NCBI RefSeq assembly: GCF_000764305.2
Contig: NW_025934652.1
Span: 47,978 to 111,977 of the forward strand
Source of the DNA: Hyalella azteca
Lineage: Eukaryota; Arthropoda; Malacostraca; Amphipoda; Hyalellidae
Direction of reading: 5' to 3'
DNA: 64,000 nt
Shown: in pieces, positions 46,801 through 58,800 of the stretch
Layout: each line of letters starts with the position of its first letter
How positions within the stretch are numbered: the stretch's first letter is position 1
Translations under genes and position numbers: made by a program
Notes under the pieces: model-generated
What the model was told of the DNA's origin: nothing
Databases searched by the model: none
Seen by the model: only the letters and a program-made list of their open reading frames with translations

Positions 46801-49800
46801 TTTGCTCACCAGCAACAGAAACACAACCAGTGACAGGAGAATGGAAATGCCCAATGTAACCTGTGCATACAAACGTACAGTAATTATTTAGAGCAGTAAA
46901 GTTGAATAAGAGCGGGAAAAATAAGAAATAAGTAATGCGTCTGTGTTGGTGTAACCGAGTTGACTTTTTGCACGTAAATATGTTCTTAAAATATTTTAAT
47001 TTTACTAATTTAATTACTCCGTCACGATTAAGTGAAAAATGTAATAGAGTTGTAAAATTATCTGACTATTTAGAAGCAGAGAGCATCGAAATAGTCGAGC
47101 TTTCAAGTGCCGTTTCAATTTGAGAAAATTATCGTAAAAATTACATCTAATAATATCATTAGTAATGAAAAATAAAAAAAAAATTCCCTGTATTAATTCA
47201 TTTTTATAACCAATCTTCAGAAAACGAATAATTTTAATCGTAGAGCAATATTCGAACAATTTTTTTGACTGCCCATTGTGAACGCATCTCTTAAATTTCT
47301 ATCGCTTTTTGAAAAATCGGCTGACGTCAAACTCAGTTTAAACGTTCACCTTTAAGCCTCATCGAACAACAGAAAATGAAAAACATCAAGTAGGTTTATG
47401 GTAAACGATGACGCATGGGCGTGAACTAAAACTAGATTCATACTTTTGGAAATTTGATCATTTACGATTATGTATTTCACTAGGTTAATCTCTATTTCAC
47501 GTTTAAACTGTATGCTTCTCACACCTTAAAAAATTGTCTATGCAGTCAATCTATTAAAATCTTGCTCTGATTACGTTTGCTAAAAGATTTCATCTATAAT
47601 TTATGGGCATTTTGAAAGTTTATTCTCTGCACTGGGTTAGTGTGCATCAAAAGAGGAATTAACAATATTCTTTCCAGCAGTTTAGTAGGCAAGCAACTGG
47701 AAACTTGTACTCTTCACTCACTATTACAATTCTGCTGTGCTTAACCGCCCGGCCTCTTTGCCGATTCTGACCAGAAACTGGCGCACAGAGCTGGGAACGA
47801 ACCCGCGCCTCTCTGCGCCAACCTTGGTACTCTGAACTTTAACCACTGGGCCACCCTGCCCTTTAACCACTGGGCCATTAGAATTACCATGCAACTAAGG
47901 AGGAGAATCAATTTTAATTGTTAATTTTACTATTTTTGCGATTCCCATCGCATTTTTGAGCAGATGAAAATTGGTTAGATTCAATGCTGAGGTAGCACAA
48001 GAAAATTTATTCCATACGTAGTGGACTCAGTAGACATCAGTGAAGCCATCCAAAGTTTAGATAACCGATTGTATGAACAATTTTTATATTAGGAGCATGG
48101 GACTTTTAGCCAGAAACTATTTTATCCATTTCATAAGATCCCGAAAATACAATTGTGTCAGAGTTGAGTGATTTTATAATGCATTTTAATTTATTTTACA
48201 AATATTAAATTTTATCTCTTATTAGTTAACTCGTGTATCTATCACATTTCAGGTCTCATGTGTATACTCATAGATTCAACATTTAAAATGGAAATTATCT
48301 GTCTCCTTTAGTGAAATTTTACGCATGCTATCATATTATTTTTAGTATAGACATGAATTAATGGATGCCGTCTATGATTTTTTTTATTAATTCGCTAACT
48401 CATTCTTTATGACGCTACTTGAATAAAAATATCTAATGTATTTTATTTGAAGGTCTATCTACTCACTTCCACGATATCCCAGGTTCCAGATTTCCAGTAA
48501 TCCGACAAGTCAACGAAATCTTTATCATTGTAAAGGGACAAGGAAACTTGATCTCCGTTGAATGTCCAAGATCCGAATTTCATGAGACATGTTTGCTGGT
48601 CGAACGGGAAATACGTGACGTCGATCGTGCACGAGCTCTGCGTAAAAACATGTACGTCAAAATACGTAGTTTTGATCGTACCGAGGCAAAGGACTTACGA
48701 TACTTCATTGCACGTCAATATACGTATATACGTAGTTTTGATCGTACCAAGGCACTTGCTTACGACTCTTCTATGTACGTCAATCACTTACGACACTATA
48801 ATCCGCCAATAATCATTGCTTAGATTGGGCTAATGTCAACGACTTGACAGTGGCAAATCGTTGCCTCGGCGCATAAAAAGCGTGAAGTGAAGAAGATAAT
48901 TTTATTTATTACTTTTAATATTATAATAGGTAAAGCTTACAGTATTCTAATAATATTACTAAGCTTGCCGAGTCACCAATTCATTTATATACATTAAAAT
49001 AGAGGCGACTTGAAGACAATATTTACATTTATTTCTTCAAAAGACTATACCTGATAAATGGCAGGGGGCACCCACAAGACCTCGCCGCTGGGGTAGATCA
49101 GGACGTTGCTCTTGTAGCGCACCTCGTAGTTGCCGTCGGCGCTGCAATAAATTTTCTTATCAAGTTTTATGTAATTCAGAAGAGAATAATTTTGTCGGGT
49201 TAAAGGCTTTCACACAGAATACGGTTGAAAAATATTCAGTTCTGACACAAAAACGTGTTTCGGGAAAAAAATTAAATTCCATAAATTTTAGCTTCGAGAA
49301 ATTGGTGACGAAATTTAAACTGACAATGCTATCGAATTTTGAAAATTGAAGCTTATAATCATTATTAACATACGAGGCAGAGGCAGAGGAAAATTTGAAG
49401 TTCAGCTATAAAATCAATTTGTGTTCATATATTGGGATAATATAAAAAATATAACTCAGTACTCACTGCAGTGAGTAGACATGGCGAGCACAATAGTGCA
49501 TTTTTTCCATAAATGAGAAAATGCGCTAAAAATATAAAATATCCATTGCCTGTCTTGTAACCTCAGCTGAAATACTGCACCTACAGCGCTTACATCACAG
49601 TACCCATTGCCAGTCAACTCAGGGCAAGATTAAACAATTTTATATTGAAACTCGCAAGCTTCGTTAGCGAAGCTGTCAAAATCAGAACTTTGAAGCGAAC
49701 TTTGTGAAGTCTGTGACCTGAAAGTGCCTTCAACTCGAAACAGTGTTTGAGGGTCTGTTTGTGGAATAATAATTTCTTGTTTTGCATAAAAAAATAATTG

Positions 49801-52800
49801 CTTATTCAATTTGAAAGAGTTCACCCGTGGAATAAGTCCGCTTTACTGTACAAGTAGAAAGCGGCTCTATACTTATGGGCACAAGGAAGAAATGACAATG
49901 TTTCAGCTACAAAAATAAGGAAAGTTAATAAATTTAAGAATAATTTAACAGAAGAGGATTCATATAATATTAGGTTTTCCCAGCTTAGCCTGTCTAACTC
50001 ATGTTTTAAATATTTTTGTTAAAAAATTTATTCTGTAGGTAATTAACCAAGCTTAATTAAAATCCACCAAAAAATAACACAGTTCAGCACCAAAATTCTT
50101 ATAAATTAGGTCAAAATATGAAATGATTTGAATTGTAAATATTAAACAACTGAGGAAATAGCACCAGTTTTGTAAGCCTATCATGTATACATTCATAATG
50201 AAAGAGACTTCGAGTTTTTCATGTGACAAAAATAATGCTCTTTTTATATATTATGTCCATGATTAGTATCGGAAGATATATATAAAAAAATTAATTTGAC
50301 GTAGAGGCTTTTCAAGTTTGAAAAAGTTGTCGATCTTAAGGTAAAAATTTTAATCCGCATAGAATAGCTTCGTTATTTCATAATTACTACAAGTAAAAAT
50401 ATGTGCGGATAAATTAACTAAATTCCTTACGCGTAAAATTATAAATTATTTATAAGTAATTATAATTATAAATTACTACCGCGTAAAATTATAAATAAGA
50501 AAGTGATCATCTCGTTAAAAATAATAAGAATATATTGCACGTACTTGTTAAAAAGCACAATGTCCGGCTTCCATACTTTGTCGGGCGGCAATCTGAGCAC
50601 ATTTATGCCACCGTAGTCTGCGTCGTCCCAAGTTAACTGGTAGTCTTTCCACACCTGTTGAGAAATGTACAGACTTATATTAAGTATTTAGTCTGCATCG
50701 TCCCACTTCTAAGGGGAGTCATTCCATACCTGAGGAATGTACAGAATTCAATTGTTATGTAGTGCGCTTCATTTCAAGTTAACTGGTACGTAGTCCGCGT
50801 CGTCCCAAGTTAACTGGTAGTCTTTCCACACCTGTTGAGAAATGTACATATTTATATTAAATATCAGTCTGTGTCGCCCTACGTCACCTATAGCAGTCTT
50901 CCCATACCAGTTGAGGAATGTATAGACTTAAATTAAATGTGTAGACCGCGTCGTCCCAAGTTAACTGGTAATCTTTCCACACCTGTTGAGAAATGTATAT
51001 AATTATATTAAATATCAATCTGTGTCGCCCTACGTCAACTGGCAGTCTTTCCATACAGGCTTAAATTAAATGTTAAGTCTGCCTCATTCCAAGTTAACTA
51101 GTAGTATTTCCACACCTGTAATGGAATGTACAGACTTATATTAAGTATTTAGTCTGCGTCGTCAAACATCAACGGGGAGTCCTTCCACACCTTGTGAGAA
51201 ATGTACAGACTTAAATTAGATGTGTAGTCTGCCTCATTCCAAGTTAACTGGTAGTATTTACACACCTGTTGAAGAATGTACAGACTTATATTAAGTATTT
51301 AGTCTGCGTCGTCAAACATCAACGGGGAGTCCTTCCACACATTTTGAGAAATGTACAGAATTCAATTGTTATGTAGTGCGCTTCATTTCAAGTTAACTGG
51401 TGGTCTTTACACACCTGTTGACTCTGCTTCAACCTTCGTTAACTGGTAGCATTACCAAATCTGTGAATGTACAAACTGACATGCAATTGGTTTCACGCGA
51501 ACCGGGAACAGCTCCATTGCAGAATCTTCATCATGAGTGCGAAATAGTTTACTAGTTACTAGAAATGGTTTGTAATGGCACTGTTGTTTAATTCGCTTTT
51601 AGATTGGAAATTAAACGTCGGTCCGTAATTAAAAAATGTATGAACTTAAAAATATTCAAGTCCAAATACATTGCCCGCTATAATTAACATTAAATGCAAA
51701 AATCACTTCCAAACCACTTTAAAATTTTGTGTATAAAATCTTCTTCAAAAAGTCCAGTTAAACAATTATTTATTGTTGCATTCATCTTTTCCGCAATATT
51801 CTTCCGGATATTATTTTAATCTTCAATATACTGTATGTTAGACAATATTCATAATTAAATAAAACAACCGTTCATTTCATTTCTTATCCAATTTGAATTT
51901 CCTCAACACCCTGACACGCCCGCAAATATCAAGGATTGATCGAGGAAATTACATTGCGTCTCGGTCGCTCAATACGACAAAACTCATTTCCCGAACGGGA
52001 ACGAGGAGGAAATTTCGCATTTTCCTACCAAATAAAAAATTGAAAATGAAATTTTGTGGTGTTAAATCCATACCAGTCCTTCCCACTGCTGCATTAGCGA
52101 TGTTCCTTCTCATTGAACTTCTTCATTTATGAATGTTGCAATTGACCACTCCTGATAAAATAATTTTTATGTTGCATCTCAAAGACCAAGCTATTATTTT
52201 CCACGTATATCAAAAATGCTATTCCTATACTGAATACTCCATTAAAAACTCGACGAACTGGAACACTCGTTTAAATTTTATACAATTTTCGAGAATTTTT
52301 TTACAGATCCAAAAGATCTTTCAGAAAAACAGTTGCTGAACGAGTCAGAACTCACAGGTTTACGAATGAAAAACACTTTACAATTCTAAAGTTTATAAGC
52401 ATCAACTGTATTAGTGGTTTTGTTTTCAAGTTAACGTAAAGATTTTACCAAGGCCTAAAACATTGATTCATCAATATTTGTATAAAAAATTAACTTACAA
52501 ATTCATGCTTCCATCTTCGACCCGGTAAAGTCTCTCCATCGTTTTTCACTCGAGCGCGATGGAAAAATTCCACCAGCAACTCATGTGACTCATTTTCCGA
52601 TAAGATTTAAGGGGACCGTCTACCCTAAAATTTTCAATCATGGCGTTTTCCGGTTTTTGTGCTCATCTTAAAGCTTACTTTTTGACGCATCCAACGGTAC
52701 CAGAATCATCCCTCTACGTCGAAAAATGATTTCGTAACAGCCCCCCGAAGGGAGGGAGTTTTTAGAGCCCTTCACAAAAGCCTATGGGATTAATTAGAAG

Positions 52801-55800
52801 GCTAGACACACTAAAAAGGAACATCTGACGTAAAGCGGCCAATTATGGCATTAGCCGGGCTTATACTCATCTTAAAGCTTACTTTCTGACGCTTCCATTG
52901 GTGGCAGAATCATCTTTCTACCTCCATTTTTACGTTCACCACGCCCCATGGAACGGGGGGCGGTGGGGGGCGGCCTTAACTAATTCCTAAGGCAGTAATT
53001 ACGGGGCGTGACTTCATATACTGCCAGATGCACCCAGATCTTTCAGTGCCCATCATGACAGCGAGGTGAAAGGTGTGCAGCCACTCGCTCTATGCCTTCC
53101 TCACTTAGTTTTAAGGCTTAGTTTCGGTATGTTGGCTACGTTACGACTCTTTTACGTCATTTTACGTGCCGCCCGGTAGTTTTTCGGGCGTGGTGAAAAC
53201 CTCCGATTGGTCTCACGGCAAACCTATCTCCTCCTACAGTTTTCAAGCTACAGCAATGAGACATATACCATAGCCGTTTTCTATGAATTTCACGCTTTCT
53301 ATCAATTTTTTCGAAAAATTCATAGGAGCAAAATGTTATTGTTTTTACATTTGACGTATGTATGTGAAGTTTCATGATGATCGGATAATAACTGTAGCAG
53401 TTTTTCCGGAGGGTAGACGGTCCCCTTAACAAGTTTTGATCCTGATGTTTCTTGTGTTTCATAAAATCGGGATAAGTGAAGAAGCCCAGACCATAGCATC
53501 AATAGTTTTCAATGCCTCTTGAAAGTCTCAGCCGCCATGATGGATGATAACTTTTGAAGTGGGTGACTGAAACTTTGTAGAATTTTTGAACCGTTTTTTG
53601 GGCAGAAGTTTTGCGGAAGAATTCTCCGTTGTGTCTCAATTGAATGCGATCAATGAGCTTTATTTATACGATAACAACAGAGCGTTAGATGGGAGGTTTA
53701 CGTGAAATGATCGAGTGAGAATCGTGACTACTACTGAATTCAAAGTGTTTTGAAGTGAGATGACGTTGTATACAATATTAGACATTTTGCTGGTTCCAGT
53801 AATTGACTGTGAGTAACATAATAAATTGAGCATCAGCTAAACATGTGAAATCAATCTACGTGGCATGCAATACGTTAAAACCCTCACATCAGCAACCTTA
53901 CTATTTGTACCAGTTTGAGATGTGATACAGTGTTGCATCGTATACCTTTACATCCACCCATCAACTACCTTTTTATCGTCTCAGATATGTAACGGCATTT
54001 AAGAGCCCATTTGATGGTAGTTTAGAGCAGTGAAGGTATTTCCCCGAAGAACCGCCCTGCGAACGTTGCAAGCTGCCGATCTGGACCAATGGCACAGCAA
54101 TCCTTCAGATTGTATTGGCAGAGTTTCGTGTTGCAAACTTGTTCAAAGTTTAAACGAGGCATCGGGAATTATTCAGTCGAGCAATGCCCCTTGCGCTTCA
54201 GTCCAGGACCATCCACGTACATTAAAGCTGAGTCCCACGGAACGAAATCTGCCCGACTTACCGACATCCGTATTCGAAATGGTAATAAGCCAAGAAGAAC
54301 GGAGGTTATTGTACCGGAATTATACCAAAACTTGTGAACTAGCTCAAGATTTATTTTAGATGGAACGCTACATTCAGTCAGTTACATCATGCAGTCAAAT
54401 ATAAAATGTACTTCCAATCAAGTAAAAACAACAGTGACTTTGGATAAGTAAGTCAATCGAGTTTTTGAAGCTATAATTCTTACAATTAGAGCAAATATTC
54501 AGTATTCAATATGAATCAACAACATGCTTGTTTCTTAGGCACTCGAAACCTACAGTCTGCTCTTGATTTGCTCAAGATTGATCTCTGATCTGCTTGATTT
54601 TTTATATCATTTTGGTTTATATTAATTTTTTCAACTCTAAACGCTTTGCTACTTTATTAATTCCACAAGTCAGGTATGAATGACGCACCATGGCTGTGGT
54701 CAACTGCAAGTACGGCAATAACTCTGATCAACCCATTTAAATTTGTTCCTACGCGCAAAATTGAAGTACTCGACTGTTAACATCCCTCTATAATGTTAGC
54801 GCATACTGACTCTTCAATATTTGATTTGAGATTCTTCAGTTACGCATCGATTAAATTCAATTAAACTCAAATAAAGATGGAAAGAGAATATATTTTGGAT
54901 TATCATATTCTATGGATACTGAAATTTTAAACTCTTCACATTATGTTGAAGAAAATGTTACTTCACGAAGTCGATTCAAAGCAATATTTTCGGCTCAGCT
55001 TAACATTATTAGCTGAGATTTCATCAATTCTAGAGGAAGTGCGAACTGACATGGAATGCATTCCCGTTCCTGTTAGCCGTTATTCCAAAACATCCTTCGA
55101 CTACATCAAGATGCAGGGACCATACTTTCAAAAAAAGTTAAGAGATCGTAAGTTCATCAGCCAATCATTGACGGCCTTTCAAGCAAAATTCACCAATCGT
55201 AGACAAGAAAATAGAGCGTAAGTACTTACGTTCACTTAGCGAACTTTGAAAGTATGGGCCCTGGGATGGAACACTCACAAGCTCGACACGAATCACCATC
55301 GAATCGGCTGACATCAGTAATCCCTAATGACGGATAATATGATAATTTGAGAAGGCTGTGTTACTCAATTGCTGGATGAAGTTCGGATGAGTAATGGAAG
55401 TGCTGAAGGGTCGCTCAGGCTTCCCGAGAGAGCTGGGCTGCAGCTAAGGCCAGTGTCTCTTTAAAGAAATGCTCGGCGAAGGCAGCGGGCTTGGGCGACT
55501 GACGGGCATTAGGGAATGGGACTCTTCTGAAGTAGAGTCCAGGATACATATTCTTAAATGAACTAACACTTTTGTGGAAATGATCGCAATGAAAAGCTTA
55601 AGTAAAAAGAAAAAATGTTAGTAATTCGTGAAATGTTTCAAGCTTCAGCGATTTAAAAAAAAATCCAGTCGCAGCCACGAAAAAGTTAGTTCCGGAAGCG
55701 GAGCGGCTCAATGGTGAAGGAGTGATGTTCCCTTGAAAACCCCACATTGGATTACAAAGCCTCTTTGTATTCAGCTCGCTAAAACGCGTTCCTGATAGGC

Positions 55801-58800
55801 TGACCTGTTCCCTGGCCGATGTAAATACGGTATAGGGTGCACTCTGCGGTATAAATACGGTATAGGGTGCACTCTGCGGTATAAATACGGTACGGGGTGC
55901 ACTCTGCGGTATAAATACGTTGTAGGGTTCGTTGCGTGAAGTGATTACGGTGCACGGTTTGATGTGCAGTGTACCTATGGCGTCCAGTCTTCGTTAAATA
56001 TAAGGTTTGAAAGTGACGTAAGATTCACTGTACGGTGAAAATCAAAGCTGGGCAACGCTACTTTGAAATGTAGCGGCCGCTGCAGCTACCGCTACATGCT
56101 CTAAATGTAGCGGGCGCTACCGCTACCGCTAAAATTGCTTAAATATAACGCCGCTACCGCTACCGCTACTGAAAATGTTGCTGCCGCTACATGTAGCGCG
56201 CTACTGCCCACCTCTGGTGAAAATACAGCGTACCTTTCCCTGTGCAGAGTAAATTTGATGTAGGGTTTGAAGTGTGGGGCGAATACGGTCAACGGTTTGT
56301 TATGCAGAGCATATACGATCGATGTACAGTGGGATGTGCAGTGCGATTACGGTGTACTATTCGCTTTTTGGGGCAAATACGGTTAACGGTTCACTGTGAG
56401 GTGCAAATACGGTGTACGGTATACTGTGTGGTTTAAATACGGTGTCCGTTTCGCTCGGCCTCCTCGCGGCACCCTAGAACATAAATAATGCACATGCCAC
56501 TCCTTCTATTGCAGAACTAAGCAAGCCTTAACAAATTCCTGCTCAGAGATGCCATGAATCACACGGACCAACTTCTTGGTGAGAAACTGAGCGAGTTCTT
56601 GTATTGGATGGAACCTTCTTCACAACCTGCTCGTTATTCTCATATTAATATTAACAACGCTTCCCACGGTGCTAGCCCATTCCGCCTTTGAAAGAAATAA
56701 TTCGACTGTACGTTAACTCATTGCTATTTTACGTTAAACCAATAGCTGTACGTCTTCTACTTATCGAATTCCGTTTTGAAAATTTGGAAAAATTTTTCTT
56801 GAAGAGTGAAAAAGAGTTAGAAAATGTTTAAAGCGGAAGAAATTTATTGAAGGTCATGTAGGAAGCTGGAAACCAATATTAACGTAGACGTGTTTTCATT
56901 AGTTAACTGATATAACATCATGTTTAGATCATTTGAGATGACTTCTTGGTCGCAATACTTCATTATTGCACTAATAAACCTATTTAATTTCAACTTGGGA
57001 ACGTGAAATTTGCATCAACAATTTTTTGCCATTTGAAGGAAATTTTCAAACGATTCACCAAATATATAATATTTATTATATTATATTTCCACGGCCCAGG
57101 TATTTTGTATGGTCTGCCCAAAATTTATAAACCAGATTTCAATGTGAAATTTTAATTCCGCACAATTTTTGCTGCTTATAATACCCCTAGTTTAAAACTT
57201 GCAAAATTTTTGGTTCCGCTTTTGAACTTTTTTTTTTGAACTATGACCAACCAATATACTGTGGATAACACTTATATGTTCGTAGATCGCCTAAAGAGCT
57301 TTACCAATGTTCAGGAATTGACTATGGCCTCTTTTGATATAGAAAATTTATTTACTAAAATACCTATTTCTGAAACCATCGATATTTGTCTCAATTCATT
57401 GTTTAAAGATGTCAATGACCTTGTCATGGGGTTTAACCGCAATTTTTTCAAATTTCTCCTTGAATTATCTGTACTAAACTCAATTTTCGTATTTGCTGGC
57501 AAGTTTTACAGACAAATTGACGGTTTGGGCATGGGACTTCCACTCGGCCCTACCTTTGCCAATATATTCATGTGTTTTCACGAGGCTACATGGTTGGCCA
57601 ATTGCCCTCTTGATTTTAAGCCAATTTTCTAAAGCCAATATGTTGACGATACCTTTCTGATTTTTAAGCATCCTTCACATGTGGGCCTTTTCTTTGACTA
57701 TCTTAATCTCCAACATAAGTATATCAAATTTACCATGGAGCTGGAATCAGACAATACCTTGTCTTTCCTTGATTGCTAAGTTATCAAATCTAATGGCCGT
57801 TTCCAAACTTCTGTTTTTAATAAATCGAAATTTACCGGCTTAAGCACCAGCTTTTTTAGATTTTGCTCCTTTCGTTTCAAGTTAAATGGGGTCCAAACAT
57901 TGATAAACCGCGGCTTTCGCATTTGTTCTAATTTCCTAGCCATGCACTCTGAATTTGAATTGTTACGCAATATCTTTTCACAAAATGGCTTTCCATCACA
58001 CCTTGTGCTCACCCAAATTAAAAAGTTTATGTTCAAACAATATACTGCAGCCGTTCCCAATGTGACAATAGGAAAGTTGTTTACTGTTCTTTTCCCTACT
58101 TTGGACCCGCATCTGAGACTATGTATACTCAGGGCAAGATTTTTACTATTTTATACTATTTTATATTGAATTTACTATTATTATAGTAATAGTAATATAT
58201 TATACTATTATATTATAGTATATTATACTATTTTATATTGAATTACTATTTTATATTGAAACTCGCGAGCTTCGTTAGCGAAACTGTCAAAATCAGAACT
58301 TTAAAGCGAAGTCTGTGACCTGAAAGTGCTTTCAACTCGAAACATTGTTTGAGGGTCTGTTAGTTGCATAATAATGTCTTGTTTTGCATTAAAAAATAAT
58401 TGCTTATTTAATTTGAAAGAGTTCACCCGTGGGAATACGTAGAAGTGGAAAGCGGCCCTACTTGTGAATAAAACGAAGAAATGTTTCGGCTACAAAAAAA
58501 ACGAAAAGGCAATAAACTTAGGTATAATTTAACAAAAAATGATTCATCTAGTATTCGGCTTTTCCTAGCTTAGCCTGTCTAACTCAAGTTTTAATTATTT
58601 GGAAGATGTATTTTCGAAAAAAAAAATTCAAACCCAATGTGACGCACTTTTTCTCCTGCTTCAGCCGGCAGATAGAACACGAGGACGCACAAGAACGAGA
58701 TAAGCACCGTAGGCAGGATCAAGTTGACCGTGTAGAAGAGCGTCTTGCGACGTATTGTGATGAAGAACGTTATGTCGGTCTCAGAAGGTCCGTCGTCGTT

